DNA from: Isoetes taiwanensis
Lineage: Eukaryota > Streptophyta > Lycopodiopsida > Isoetales > Isoetaceae
Assembly: GCA_021234155.1 (NCBI GenBank)
Contig: JAJEKV010000075.1
Location: 6,028,908-6,092,907 of the forward strand
DNA: 64,000 bases
Direction: 5' to 3'
The notes beneath the pieces were generated by a model, which was not told the origin of the DNA, made no database searches, and worked only from the letters and a program-made list of their open reading frames with translations. Both the position numbers and the translations under genes were made by a program. How positions within the stretch are numbered: the stretch's first letter is position 1; every line of letters begins with the position of its first letter. Shown here piece after piece: positions 1-11,099 of this stretch.

Positions 1-426
1 CATTAAGATTATCAATTCGTCATTGAAAGGGGGCTAAGATTTGCCACATTTGTTGTTTTTCTGATTTACTAAATTATCTGCAGACCTCCAAAACATTGCC
101 ATGAACTTGCAATCGTTCATCCTCAAAGGACATTACAAATAGTTTGTCTGAGCTCTGCTGCCTGATGTTCCACTCACAGATTATTGAACCTGTTTTGGCT
201 GATGCAAACTTGCATGAGCAAATTGTTTTAGTGATTTGACCTTTTAACTCATAGCAATTTCCAAGGAAAACAATAGCTTAGTAATGACTTTTCCTTAGCA
301 AGGCCTTCATTCTTGCCCCTCCCTCCCTGGCCCCCCTTTTTTTCACCATACCGAGCTTCACTATCAGTATTTATCATCAATCATATCAAACTTCATTTAT
401 TAGTCACTTTCGCAGGAATAATTAAG
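1..426. other. Upstream intron (partial) of the DUF632 gene
   Basis: No coding segment of the downstream gene could be recognised here. In the frame used by the next exon a TAA stop lies at 419-421, so that exon must start after it, at an AG ending at 426 or 429. The stretch is therefore read as the tail of an intron whose 5' exons lie outside the window. It holds a pyrimidine-rich patch near 310-340. Confidence 0.5.
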
Positions 427-2514
427 TAGATTTGGTATTGACGACTTCTCTGATACAGGATTTTCCAATCGGTCTGCTCGTTTATTACGTGCGGTTTCTA
501 GGTCTCAATGGTCACCTAGCACACCTCTTTCTTGGATGAGTGAAGAATCCTCCAATGAAGACGGGTCCACATTAAGCCATGCGGCAACTCTAGACAAGCT
601 GTATGCATGGGAGAAAAAGTTGTACGCTGAAGTGAAGGTAACTACTATTGATTAACTTTGCACTTGTTTAATAATCATTTGCAATGCAGTGATAAATTGA
701 TCTGGCTTCTGTTTTAGAACTGATAAGGTTATGAACTGCTGGACTGCAGAAAATAGAGACAATTGGGTTGGATTCACAAAGGAAGCGAAGGCTTCTGAAA
801 AGACAAGATACAAGGGGTGTAAGTCTTGAATTAATTGATAAAACAAGGGCATCAATTAAAGCATTGGAAACTCAGATGACAGTGGCTTTGGAGACGATGG
901 AGGCCACATCAGTTTCCATACAGGCTTTAACAAATGATGAATTATATCCGGAGTTGGTAGAGCTGTTAGAAGGGTGAGTTCCATATCTTACGTGCAATTT
1001 TGTGATGCCAACTGTTATAGACTTTCCCACATGGTAACCTAGATTTGCTGCTAAAGCAGCTGGTGTTCAATAGTGAGCATACAAAAAATCATATAACAGT
1101 AGTGATTACCACTGATTTATACTAATATTAACTAATTTGATGTGTTCATAAAAATATTTAACAGTCAGCGAATTCCAGTGTCTCGCCTATATTCTTTAGG
1201 AATAGAAAACGTGCATTTAGTCAAGTGCGCTCTAATGGGACTAGCAGCATGTTTTAAGATAATCTTAAGAACACCACAGATAAAGAGTGCTCTAAAATAG
1301 GGTTGGAGATGCCATGACCGAAAAGGTAAAAGATTATATTGAAAAACAAAAGATCAGTGACAATGATCCACAGCTTATAATAGCACCACATATTCCGATT
1401 TGTATTTATTACTATGTTGAAAATATCAGGCATGAATACACCATTGTCTTCTATAATACAATTGTTCGCAATAAGATACATTGAGTTTGACACGGAGTTG
1501 TGCCAGACTATGTCATGGAGTCAGACAGTTAATGCCACTGAAAACAAATCTGTTGAAGGAGGGTGCCTCTGAAGAATAGATAATGTCATATGCTGTATTT
1601 TTATTTATGAAAAGGAGAGTGTGTAGGTATACTTCCTCATAGGGTTTTTTTTTGTTATTTTGTTTTTCCTGTTATGTTTTTCTCATGGGTTTTCTTTTGT
1701 TATTTGTAGGTTTACAAATATGTGGAAGGACATGCATAGCTGCCATGAATATCAGAGAGTGGCTGTGCTAGAGATGAAGATATGTGAGAACCCAGTGCTT
1801 GAGGCAACAAGTAGCTCACATAGGCAGGCAACGAAGCAGTTATTGTCAGCTTTAACATCTTGGAGAACCTCGTTTAGTGATTTAATTAAGTACCAGAGAG
1901 AGTACATGCGCCATCTGAATACTTGGCTTAAACTTAGTATATTCAAGCCACCGGGAGACTCAAGGGGTAAACATGGTGCGCATTCTAAGAAGTCAAACCC
2001 GGCAATATTTGCTCTCTGCAATCAATGGCAGCAAATACTTGACCATTTGCAAGAGAAGGTAGTAATTGATGCAATAAAGAGTTTCGTGGATGTGGTCAAT
2101 GATATTATAAGACAGCAAAATGAGGAATTCCAGATCCAGAAGAATGCTGAAAGCTTAGCAAAAGATCTCAACAAAAAGATTCTATATCTCAATCAATTGG
2201 AAAGGAAGTATGTGGAACCTGCATCTGTTCGAGAAAATCCGGAAAATAATCCTCAGATGTTATCTACGAAAAGCTCTTTAGGGGAGAAGAGGGTTTCACT
2301 AGAGGAGTTCAAGAAAAAGGTGGAAGAGGAAAAGGAAAGTTTCACAAGGGCAATCCAAAAGACTCGTAAGCTGACTATGAAGCATCTTCAAGACGACCTT
2401 CCTTGTTTGTTTGATGTTTTATCAATATTCTTTAGTTCATCGGTACAGGTGTACCAAGACCTGCAGATTAAAGCAAGGAAAGGTCAGCTTGAAAGTTCCG
2501 ATGGTGTGCAATAA
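427..2514 (+). CDS. DUF630/DUF632-domain protein, 3' three exons (partial gene)
   Basis: Three exons can be joined in frame: about 427-637 (donor GTAACT), 750-973 (acceptor TGCAG, donor GTGAGT) and 1710-2514 (acceptor TTTGTAG), ending in TAA at 2512-2514. The first reads through TLDKLYAWEKKLYAEVK, the hallmark start of the DUF632 domain. The second continues with a basic helix (QRKRRLLKRQDTRG) and ends NDELYPELVELLEG. The third begins GFTNMWKDMHSCHEYQ and runs through the typical tryptophan/leucine helices (YMRHLNTWLKLSIF) into a long coiled coil (about 2110-2400). Plant family members are nuclear or cytoplasmic coiled-coil proteins. Some act in nitrate signalling or leaf and vascular development, but this sequence does not show which role applies here. 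The N-terminal DUF630 part lies upstream of the window. All three splice junctions preserve phase, so the gene looks functional. Confidence 0.88.
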
Positions 2515-2648
2515 GAGCAACAAAATGTTGTTTTTATTCGTTGAGATATAGGAGTCACAAGGATGCAATTTGGAAAAAGTGATTTGTAAATTATTGAATA
2601 TTGTGATAAGGACGGCAGTACCTCAACAATTTTGAAGGATGCCCCCAT

Positions 2649-2841
2649 GATGCCTACTCCATGAAAGTTATTACATGACGATGCTGGAGTTAATTGGAAA
2701 TACAGAAAGTCTCAGATCAGGAAGAAAGGATATATGAATAGTTCTGATGCCTACTCCATGAAAGCTATTACGCGAATGATGCTGGAGTTAATTGAAAATA
2801 CAGACGTCTCAGTTCAGGAAGAAAGGATTATAAATAGTACT
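2649..2841. repeat. 97-bp tandem duplication behind the DUF632 stop codon
   Basis: Unit 1 is 2649-2745 and unit 2 is 2746-2841. Both begin GATGCCTACTCCATGAAAG and differ by scattered substitutions and small indels. Unit 2 happens to stay open for 67 codons, but unit 1 contains stops, so this is a duplicated UTR or intergenic segment rather than a gene. Confidence 0.85.
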
Positions 2842-3324
2842 GAAAGACATCTTATGATGTTACCTAATTTTGTAGAGGTGAAGGAGCATATTCAAATCGA
2901 TTATTACGTGCAGGAACATACCTCGAAGAGGATTTAGTAATTCATACTTATGGTGATGGAATCAATTCTGTGGTCCGAGAGACGTTATCCAGCTTCAACG
3001 AGATATGCGGTGTATAGTAAATTCTTTTGTTAATCCACGGCTTCTACTATGCAAAGCCTTGAAAGCAAAGGAAAAAGCCTTTTTGTAATTGAACAGTGTC
3101 TGATACCTTAAACTTATGGTCGTTCAAACGCATAAACATCCAATTTTGTTCAACTAGCCAAAACTGGCACTATATCTGAAATAGAAATATTGTGAATGTA
3201 CCATTTTATTTATTCTTGTATTTATCTTTCGACTGTGGTGTCGTCATTGAAGCAATAACGTTGCCAAAGTGGGTTTGTAGTATCTTATATAAACGAACAG
3301 CGCTGAAATTTCCCATTGATGAAG

Positions 3325-3380
3325 GCTGGGGTTTTATGTGCTTGAAACTAGAATGCTGGGGTTTTATGTGCTTGAAACTG
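3325..3380. repeat. 30-bp tandem duplication
   Basis: GCTGGGGTTTTATGTGCTTG occurs at 3325 and again at 3355, with 26 bases of the second unit preserved and identical apart from the last base. Confidence 0.85.
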
Positions 3381-4083
3381 TGCTTGAATCGGCTGAGATA
3401 ACATGCCCATCCCATTTAGATGGCATACATATGTGCCGAAAATACATATACCATACAAAGTTACTAACCCCTATAATTTTCATAAAAACAGAGTCTTAAT
3501 ATTCATATTTTAAACTAGTCTTGGTTTTCTAAAGTGTACAAATTTGTTCACCCCTTTTAAAGTTTGAATATCTTTAGCTTTGGACATGTATGTACTTGAC
3601 TTCAAGGACTCGAGGAATTTTCCCTACATGTTATTACTATTTGAAGTCCAACTAAGTCCAACCCTGAATCTAGTTGTTGTTAGCCAATAAAGCTTCCATT
3701 TCTATAGGTCCTACATAAGCAAGCAAACAATACCTTGGATGCTGAACATGGACACCAAGCCGAATCTTACAACTATGTATGTTCCTGCTACACTGCATTC
3801 ATTTTGTTGCACTATGTGCATTGCAACATTCTAATGTTGTTGGCATTATCAATCAAAATAGGGTTTACTACTCACCAGGCACCTGGACATTTTCAAGAAT
3901 CATGTGGAGGATTTAATGGCATCTATGGTAGTTACATGCAATCATTATTTCATATCATCATGGTGAGTGTGCATAGGATCCATGTGATCTTTCGTATAGG
4001 GCATGAAGCAAGATAGTGTTCTCCTAAATGTGATCAAGTGAAGAGGACATGAAAAGGTTAGATAATATTTTAACTTCTGTAGG

Positions 4084-5245
4084 TACATAGATTTGATGAC
4101 GAGAAAGATGTGGAGAAGATAGTCTCCAGAGGAGTGGACCATTTTGCGGGGGAATTTGTGTTATACCAATACTATACTCCAAGTTTTATCCCAGACAAAA
4201 TGTCAGTTGTTAAACTTCCTTGTTGGTTTGAGATAGAACAACTTTCACCGGATATGCTAGACCCAGAAATAGCAAAGGGTCATATATAACTCATTCGATA
4301 GCAAAGGGACCAAGGATTTATGTGGGCATCATAGCAGCGGAAGGTATTCCGCAGTTTCCTATCATGCAAAGTGGGATATATTACTCTTTGCTCAAGTTAA
4401 GACTCATAAACGGATGGGAAAATAGAAGGATGTTTCCCACAATGGAAATTAAAGGTTTAGAAGGCTTCTTCGTGTTCAGGAGAGAAATACAAGGCAATAT
4501 GAAAGTGGCGGATGAAAAGGCAACAAAACTAAATGAGGGGAAAAATGGGATGGATCACTTAAACTCAGGTGAAATGGAACGTGAAGATATTTCAGCCTCT
4601 AAAGTCAATCTAGAAGTAGGAAAGGAACAAGAGCGAGGGGAGGACTTGAAGAACAAAATGCAGCAAATAAATCAGGAAGGGTGGGCCATACTGCAGCACA
4701 AAAGTGGTGGCAGACTAAAAAATCAAATGCGAAAGAGGTTGCCTAACCCGAAGAGTTCTACAAAAATTCTCAAAGAATATAATTGTTCCAATAGTCAAGC
4801 AATAATATAGAATCACGATAAGATAGATAAATAGACAGTATTTTAATGTCACGCCACTAGGCAACATCTAACTGGACATGTGACTACACAGCACACTACA
4901 TTGCTTAGTTGGGTCCTGCCCCAACCACTTTACATTGCGTCTATGGGTTTTGACACCCAACAGTTCAGAGTGCAATTTTGGGCAGTCTCGAACTCGAGAC
5001 CTATAGTTGCAAGAACTAGTATATTCCCACTAGAACAAACTCCCAGACGCAATATAAAAGAAGCACCTATTGAATATATGGCAATAGAATATCAAGTTGC
5101 TAATGGGGAGTTTCCAGTGCATAATAACAGATGGGTTGATTTGTCAAGTATGGAGAATCTTGTTGATGGCATGCCAAGAAAAAGGAGAATCACATCAGGA
5201 CTAGAAGAACAATGTTATGAGGCGACACTCACCCAAACAGTCTAA
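4084..5245 (+). pseudogene. LINE-A ORF1 (DUF4283-type nucleic-acid-binding protein)
   Basis: An open stretch from 4095 begins HRFDDEKDVEKIVSRGV and continues FAGEFVLYQYYTPSF, then VVKLPCWFEIEQLSP, the usual pattern of DUF4283 in LINE and gag-like ORF1 proteins. A TAA stop follows GHI near 4287. A second open part (4322-4810) is rich in Lys, Glu and Asn, like the disordered tail of these proteins. The SINE at 4813-5048 then interrupts it, and the frame resumes to about 5245. The product would bind retrotransposon RNA in the ribonucleoprotein. No zinc knuckle was seen. Broken by a stop, a frameshift and the insertion. Confidence 0.7.
4813..5048 (-). mobile_element. tRNA-derived SINE with degenerate TATC tail
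   Basis: Read on the minus strand, the element starts near 5048. It has an internal pol III A box (TGTTCTAGTGG, 5027-5037, 10 of 11 positions of TRGYNNANNGG) and, 33 bases on, a B box (GTTCGAGAC, 4985-4993, exact match to GWTCRANNC). It ends with CTAGTGGCGTGACATTAAAA followed by a degenerate TATC tail. Flanks on the plus strand are GCAATAATATAGAA (4799-4812) and GCAATATAAAAGAA (5049-5062), 12 of 14 identical, which I read as the target-site duplication. It lies inside LINE-A ORF1, so it is younger than that LINE. It encodes no protein and would rely on a LINE for mobility. Confidence 0.8.
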
Positions 5246-5269
5246 TATGTTCTCTAATGGAGCATAAAA

Positions 5270-5995
5270 TTCTGAGCTTGAATATCTGGGGGGTAAAATC
5301 TTCTGAGGCAAAAGGCAGTAGGCTCTCTCTACTGCTGAAAAAAATTGTCATGATGTTGTTTGTTTACAGGAGCATAAATGTAAAAAGAAAGAAGTAGGAA
5401 TTTTGCTTAATATATTAGGGAAAGAGTATGTGGACATTATATCATCTAGTGGTAGTTCTAGTGCGGGAACCTTTATTGCTTGGAAGAAACAGCTGAAAGT
5501 TTTATCGACCTAGTGGCGTGACGTTAAAACTACTATCTATCTATCTATCTACATATCATTTTGGGAGGTGCGCAATAGTAACATGGTATGCTCATGGTAA
5601 AAAATGGGGATTGATAAATATTTATGCACATAATCAAGCCAGACAGAGATCATCCTTATGGACCAGTGTAAAGAATAAGTTGAAAAACTTTGACCAGGAC
5701 ATACAATGGATTTTGTCGGGGACTTTAATACGGTGGAAAGTAGCAGTGATAGATACGGGAGTGGGGTTGATATTGTACATAGATTCGAAAGGGAGCAGTG
5801 GCTGAGCATGCTCAATGAATGGGGATTCATTGAAATACAAGGTGATCCAGGTTTTACGTGGTGTAAAGGTTGGATTGGAGATGACAGGGCATATGCACGG
5901 CACGATAGGTGTTATGTAAGCTCTCAGGTCTTGCAAGAAATGAACGTGTCATTGTAACGTCATAGCCTCTTAGAGAACTCCACTTCGGATCATAA
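5270..5995 (+). pseudogene. LINE-A ORF2, AP-endonuclease domain
   Basis: Starts with LNIWGVKSSEAKGSRLSLLL (the WNVRG-like entry motif of plant LINE endonucleases). A frameshifted stretch restores CLQEHK, the catalytic-glutamate region, near 5365. Later come GLINIYAHN, then VGDFNTVESSSDRYG (the GDFN motif, 5710-5750), FTWCKG, HDRCYV and, after a stop at about 5957, SDHN (5985-5996), the terminal SDH motif. It would nick target DNA for target-primed reverse transcription. At least three frameshifts or stops and a TATC-tailed insert at about 5510-5553 inactivate it. Confidence 0.8.
5510..5553 (+). repeat. SINE-tail box with short TATC tract inside the LINE-A endonuclease
   Basis: CTAGTGGCGTGACGTTAAAA is followed by ACTAC and about five TATC units. 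The same box ends the SINE at 4813-5048 and precedes the microsatellite at 11,880. Nothing of the SINE body precedes it, so it is either a severely 5'-truncated copy or an independent tail unit. Confidence 0.7.
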
Positions 5996-6199
5996 TTCAC
6001 AGATAATATGCTCCTCTACAGTTAATACCTTTAAGCCGCTTAAAACAGTCTTCAAGTTGAATCCCAGGTTTCTTAAGGATGAAGGTCTTAAAGTTTAGTG
6101 TAAGCAGATTTAGATTGCAGCTAGTAAAAATAAACGAGGAATGGAAGCTATGATTGCGTCTTTAGCAGCAATTAAAAAATTCACTAGCTTGGGGTCGCG

Positions 6200-6943
6200 A
6201 CAAGGTGGCTGTAGAAAATGCTTTGCTGGAGTCGCCATACACAGAATTGACAGAAATTAGAAGAAATGGTATTAGTTTAGGCGAAAGGGAAAAAATAGTT
6301 CTAGTGGAAATTAAGAGACTAGAACTAGTCAAAATTCAACAAGTTAAGATTAAAGCAAGATTGACGTGGATCAAGAAAGGTGACAAATATACATGTTTCC
6401 TTTTTAGGGTCGCAAGGCAGAGGAAAAAATCAGCCACATTGTCCTCAGTACAGGGGGAGGAAGGGTCCATGATTCGGAATCCACAACAGGTGAAAGAGGT
6501 TGTTCTTAAACATTTTGAAGATTTCTTTAAGAAGAAGAATATAAATTTTCAAAGTTGCTTTGAGGAGTTAATTCTTTCAAAGGCTGTATCTAAAGTATTC
6601 GCATTGCAAAGGGAACAACTCGGACAACTATGCGTGAGGCAGTCTATTCTTTGGCCAAAAACAAATGCCCGGGTATTGATGGCATTCTAGCAGAATTCTT
6701 CTAGGAATACTGGGAATGGGTACAACATTTTGTGTATAGTGCTTATCAGGACTTTCTACAAGCAGATAAGCTTGACAACAAATTAAACACTGGATGTATT
6801 ACCTTAATCCCGAAGGTGAAGGAACCGAAATCCATAGGGGACTGGAGACCTATTACCTTGTTGTCAACCTTCTACAAATTTATAGCAAAAGGATATGCGG
6901 AAAAAATAAAATCTATTTTGATGGAACATCAATCTTGTTAATT
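6200..6943 (+). pseudogene. LINE-A ORF2, linker and N-terminal reverse transcriptase
   Basis: The linker reads KARLTWIKKGDKYTCFLF, the conserved W-GD-(N/T)-FF motif just upstream of plant LINE reverse transcriptases. Then, after a frameshift near 6625, come AKNKCPGIDGI and, from 6732, GCITLIPKVKEP and WRPITLLSTFYKFIAK, RT motifs 0 to 2. Catalytic motifs A (FxxAYD) and C (FADD) are absent because the copy stops at about 6943. A stop interrupts EFF*EYWEW near 6703. Confidence 0.8.
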
Positions 6944-7190
6944 TGGAAATTTTCGGTCTGGAGAAAAATGTTTTTGGATTTTTTTCTACTTGATTTCTCT
7001 AAGGTTTTTGGGATTCTCCGGATTCTCGGCGCCTGAAAAAAAAAACTGGTTTTCCAAAAATCGGGAATTTTCCAAAAATCCAAAATTTTAGTGTGATTTT
7101 ATTTGCCGTTTCAATCTTCAAGGCATCGATTTGCCCCTTTCGGTCTTTAGGCATGGCGGCGGATGTAGCACTGGCAACGTTGGATTGCCA
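6944..7190. repeat. AT-rich dispersed segment, copy A, at a LINE breakpoint
   Basis: Resembles 10,803-10,990 at a diverged level: both begin AAATTTGG-like sequence. Both then carry TTTCTCTAAGGTTT or TTTCCTAAGGTTT, an AAAATCGGGAA block, and GGTTTCAA/GTTTCAAT upstream of TTTGCCCCTTT. Both lie immediately 3' of an interrupted LINE, so this may be the end of an unrecognised mobile element. A short ORF (MAADVALATLDCHLAQ...) starts at 7153, but nothing supports it as a gene. Confidence 0.5.
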
Positions 7191-8989
7191 TCTTGCACAA
7201 TACCTCTTAGTGGCTGGAGCTTTCGCCAGCAGCTTGGGCTGGCATTTTTACTTGGAGCCTGACGCAAGGGCATCAAGGGGTAGCAAAATCAGGTCCTTTG
7301 ATTTTTGATTGAATTTCATTGTACCTTTAATTTCTGATTGAATTTCATTGTGTATTATAGGGAAAAAATCTGAGAGAAAAGATCTTAGACGATTTTGCAT
7401 TCCAGGTTTAGCTTGAGGCGGAATACGTTCTGTGAAGGCCATGACTTATTCTGAGAGCACATGTTGACTTTATCAGTTCTAAATTGTGAAGCATAGCTTC
7501 CTTATAGAGCAATAAACCAACGTGTAAAATAAGGTATTTCTTCTTTTTTGTCTGATCCAGGTCCATGATCATCTGTGCTATCAAACAACAATATATTTTT
7601 GCTCTCATGGGCAGAGAAGATTTGTAATGCAAGTGTTTAGTGGCAGGGTCTACATGCTGAAATAATAGCTGGGTAAGAAGGCAGAATCATTTCTTTGCAG
7701 TTGCTATGGCGGTTGCAGCTCTTAATGTACGATTGTTTTCTTCCTCAAGATGCATTAAGGGAACATCTCATGATTTGGAGGTCGCTTCAAGGCATATCCT
7801 GTGTACATTTTCCTAGCTGTTTAGTTAGATACGCATTAATCATTTTGTCAATGCACTGTTGCTTCTAGATCGTAGAACATTGCTTTCCACAAGGAGCACA
7901 AGTATAAATGCATGATCCATCTTGAATATGCATAAAGAGGTAGGTTGCTTAGTTTGATTGAAGTTCTGCTTAATTTTTAGCAAACCATTTCTTATGATTT
8001 AATATCTCCACTAAATGGAAAGATACCAACATCAAAGAATTTGCAGTATTGGGTTACTCTGCTTGGTTTGTCATCATGTGTCCATGTATATGTAGTGGGC
8101 TCTTATGTTCTTAGAGACAGAGTCTGATTCTTACACTGCTGAATGTGTTGTGCAGTCATGACTCACGTGTTAAACATCTCATGTTTACTTCAACAAGGTA
8201 AGGGTACGTTTTATGACATAGCTCAAATCTTTAGTTTGCAATCACTAGAGAAATAAAGCAGGCTTTATGCAATAATTGATGACATTTGACCTTTCCCCTG
8301 CACTAGAATCTTCAGTATTTTGGACATTTGCAAATCATATGGTCGCTTTATATCAGGAAGTGAAAAGGGACTTTAGAAGATTTCTTGGACATGCCATTTC
8401 TTGGACATGGATATCAGCACAACATGAATAGCAGTTAATGTACCCTTTGAAGGCATGCAACTGAGCATTTGAAGAGAAGTAATAGATCTATTCTTAAGTA
8501 GCTTACACGCTAATCTCACTATAAATGTTGTCTTTGCATTTTTCTGACAAGCAGTATCAGGGGCAGTAAAAGGGTGTTACTACGATTTTTAATTTCCTTC
8601 GTTGAATGATTATATGTGCATATTGCAAATCCATCATGTTTAGTTTTTTTATAACAGTTTGGTGAAAGCTGAGGCTAAAATGTCCAGTCTATACTGAGAT
8701 GTTGGATGTCATAGATAACATATAAATTGGGAGTTATTGAATTTAGTCTATTTGATATGTTAGAGATGCTTTCATGGCCATTCATCCATCATAACTGCTT
8801 CTGCTTTGTTGGCTTCCATAGCAGAAGATGGCATTGGATTCCATGCTTGATTTTCCTGCCTTGCATCTTCATCAGGCCAGGCAGGACCCTTTCAGATGGG
8901 CCCACTTCATTATCAACGTTCCTACTAACCTTGCTTTTTCAATGTATGTATTCTCATTTCTTTTCCAAGGTTGAATTTTGGCCCTCGAC
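7191..8989. other. Gene-poor DNA between two LINE pieces
   Basis: Contains only short ORFs without recognisable domains. A small repeat (CTGATTGAATTTCATTG) occurs twice near 7300-7350. It separates the LINE 5' part (ending 6943) from a LINE 3' end (starting about 8990) and may include an insertion that split one element, but no terminal repeats were found. Confidence 0.4.
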
Positions 8990-9682
8990 TATAATACTAG
9001 AGAGATCAAGATCAAGCTAGCTATGGTGGAGGCCAGAAACAATATGATTAGGTTGCTCCACCCTAAAGTCTATGTACTGTGGTGGCAGGTTATCCACAGG
9101 TGCCTGCGGGTTAATACCTTTCGACATCGCTATGATCCTCGCATATCTGCAGTATGCCTGCTCTGTCTTTCGGACGTTGAGACTCTTGAGCATTGTCTCT
9201 TTGATTGTCCTGAGGTTCAACCAGCGTGGTCCTGGCTACAAGGTTTGTTTAACAGTACATTTTACTGTCGATGCATCCTTTTGGTGTCCTATCCCTACGC
9301 ATGGCCTCCAGCTAAACAAAGGGCATTTCATCTTGGTTCCGGTTGGCTCTTATGGTCGATATGGGAGCGTTGCAGACACCACATCTTTTAGGGCATTTAT
9401 TCATCTGCACACAGTGTTATTACGGTGGCCCAGAAAAAGATATTTGACCTCACGAAAGTATTCCTCCCTTGACTTTAACTGGTGGAACGATCGGATTCAA
9501 GATATCTTGAATTGAGTCTTATCATTAGTCTCCTATTCTGGAGTAAGTACATTGTGCTCCAGGCTCGTGCTCCTGTGGCATCTTTGTGTGCCTACACAGT
9601 TAGATGAGACATGTAAATTTTGTACTTTTTCTCTGATTAATAAACTTTTTGGCTTTCGTCCTTCAAAAAAAAAAAAAAAAAT
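8990..9682 (+). mobile_element. LINE 3' end: zf-RVT region and poly(A) tail
   Basis: An open stretch reads PKVYVLWWQVIHRCLRV, then CLLCLSDVETLEHCLFDCPE, the zinc-binding reverse-transcriptase-associated domain (zf-RVT) found at the C terminus of plant LINE ORF2. It ends in a run of about 17 A at 9665-9682. It matches LINE-B from about 15,190 to its tail. It may be the tail of LINE-A separated by an insertion or a second copy; no target-site duplication could be paired with the LINE-A left flank. Confidence 0.8.
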
Positions 9683-10089
9683 GGTATTATATTTCGTTAC
9701 CATGATATTTTGTTTCCTTTACATTTTTTGTTTTAATGTGCAGGCAGATTGATTGTTTGACACTAATTTTTCTTACAGCTGCTTCCCTCTTTGCTCTGCC
9801 TGTCGCATTAGCACTGTTGGCAGTTGGTTGGCACAGGTAGAAGCAAGTCCCAATGTATGTTTTCTATTATTGCTACAAATTAATATGTTCTATTTTAGAG
9901 TAGATGTTTGCTTTCGTAAACCATATGTTAGCTTGCCGGATGGTATACCTTATAGTTTCGTAGCCGGGTACGGCCCAGAGAATAAAAAATGCAGGAGTAC
10001 ATTTAGTCTCAATAAGTACTAACCATAAATGCTTAGATCAGTAGTTTAATTGGTTATTTATTGTAGTCATAGCTAAACCAGTGCTAAGC
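9683..10089. other. Intergenic DNA, nothing recognised
   Basis: Follows the LINE poly(A) tail directly. AT-rich, with short uninformative ORFs only. Confidence 0.4.
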
Positions 10090-10790
10090 AATACCCACAT
10101 TTATGCTGCATCGGTGTTGTTGGCTCCTGAATCGAATTTAGCAGAGCTATAAAAAATGGTGCGAAATTTTTTTCTGGGGTGGAAATGCGGAAGGGGCAAA
10201 TGTCAAAGTAGCTCGGAGGAAATGTTTGAGATCCAAATCACATGGAGGACTAGGAATGCTTGACTTTAAGTTGCACAGCAAGATCTTAATTTGCAAGTTC
10301 ATGTGGTAAATTCTTCAGCAGGAGTCGAAGTCTCCAGGCCTTGAGCTCCTGAAACAATCACTAATTCACTATACGCTGTGTGGAAAGCCTTCCATAAAGC
10401 AGATCTGCCATGGGCCCTGTTTTATAAATTGAGGCCCTTACATAGGAGCTTCGCCATTTCTTAGAGGATTGTTAAAAGCTTGGAGACAGTTAAAGTTCTA
10501 TGGCACTTGGACACCAAAAATTGTACCTTAGTGTCTATGCCTGTGCAGTGGCTACAAGTGGAAACCAACAGAGGCCACGTGCCACTTTTTTCGATGGTGA
10601 ATAAAAGAACTCAAAACAGATGGATTGTGGCAGGTATCTCTTGCATTGTGGATTGGTATCAATGTGGTGTGTGGCGCTCATGGGATTCATTTCAAAGCGA
10701 GTTCAACTTGAAAGCGCGGGACAAACAAGTTTGAGAATTGGTATTGGGCCAGCCTCTCCACAGGTAGGTGCTTTTTGCCTACCCCGTGAA
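10090..10790 (+). mobile_element. LINE fragment: region between RT and zf-RVT
   Basis: Conceptual translation across frameshifts gives SVLLAPESNLAEL, then FFWGGNAEGANVKVA and SHGGLGMLDFKLHSKIL. These align with LINE-B from SVLLAPASKFAEIKK through GGLGMLDLSLQGKVLASK (about 14,390-15,030). Both ends are truncated. In window order it follows the zf-RVT end at 8990-9682, although in a LINE it belongs before it, so it is a rearranged piece or a separate copy. Confidence 0.75.
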
Positions 10791-10802
10791 AATCCTGTTG
10801 TT

Positions 10803-11099
10803 TAAATTTGGTTTTTCCGAGGTTCCGAAAACTTTTTGGAATTTTCTCTTAATTTGATTTCCTAAGGTTTCAAGGGTTTTGACGGCCGAAAGACAATTCC
10901 GATTTGCCGAAAATCGGGAAAATTTCCTTAGCCTTGATTTGGGGTTTCAATTTTGCCCCTTTTTTATTTCGACCCTTCCAATCTGGCATGCGTATGCCAC
11001 GATGAACGGCATGGAGGACATCATGGATTTGCCGGACATGTTAGATAAGATCTGTCACAAATTAGAAGTAGGAACTTATCTCTGTGGAAATCCGCCACC
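10803..11099. repeat. AT-rich dispersed segment, copy B, with a small ORF
   Basis: Diverged second copy of the 6944-7190 segment, again starting just after a LINE breakpoint. At 11,002 an ATG opens MNGMEDIMDLPDMLDKICHK, a stretch vaguely like the start of an F-box, which ends near a good donor site (CCACC|GTAAGT, 11,099/11,100). A possible next exon at about 11,335-11,420 does not keep phase with it. I therefore do not call a gene. Confidence 0.4.

Larger units (their letters stand above)
2515..4083. other. 3' UTR and intergenic DNA
   Basis: Starts with the probable 3' UTR of the DUF632 gene, without an obvious single polyadenylation signal. It includes two tandem duplications listed separately. 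A near-palindrome (GCAACATTCTAATGTTGTTG) lies near 3823. The left end of LINE-A is somewhere before 4084 but no boundary could be fixed. No other gene is supported. Confidence 0.5.
4084..6943 (+). mobile_element. LINE-A: plant non-LTR retrotransposon, 5' two thirds, decayed
   Basis: In order this segment holds an ORF1 with a DUF4283-type domain, an AP-endonuclease domain and the first part of a reverse transcriptase. The right edge is abrupt at about 6943, in the RT fingers/palm (just after ITLLSTFYKFIAKGYAEK), where unrelated AT-rich DNA starts. The domain order is that of plant L1-like LINEs. Two short TATC-tailed insertions interrupt it, one in ORF1 (4813-5048) and one in the endonuclease (about 5510-5553). 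Frameshifts and stops are frequent, so it is dead. Compared with LINE-B the break corresponds to about 13,620 there. Confidence 0.85.

Noticed and set aside
4985-5037. Functional tRNA gene on the minus strand
   Set aside because: A and B boxes are present, but no cloverleaf can be formed and the sequence continues into a SINE body and tail.
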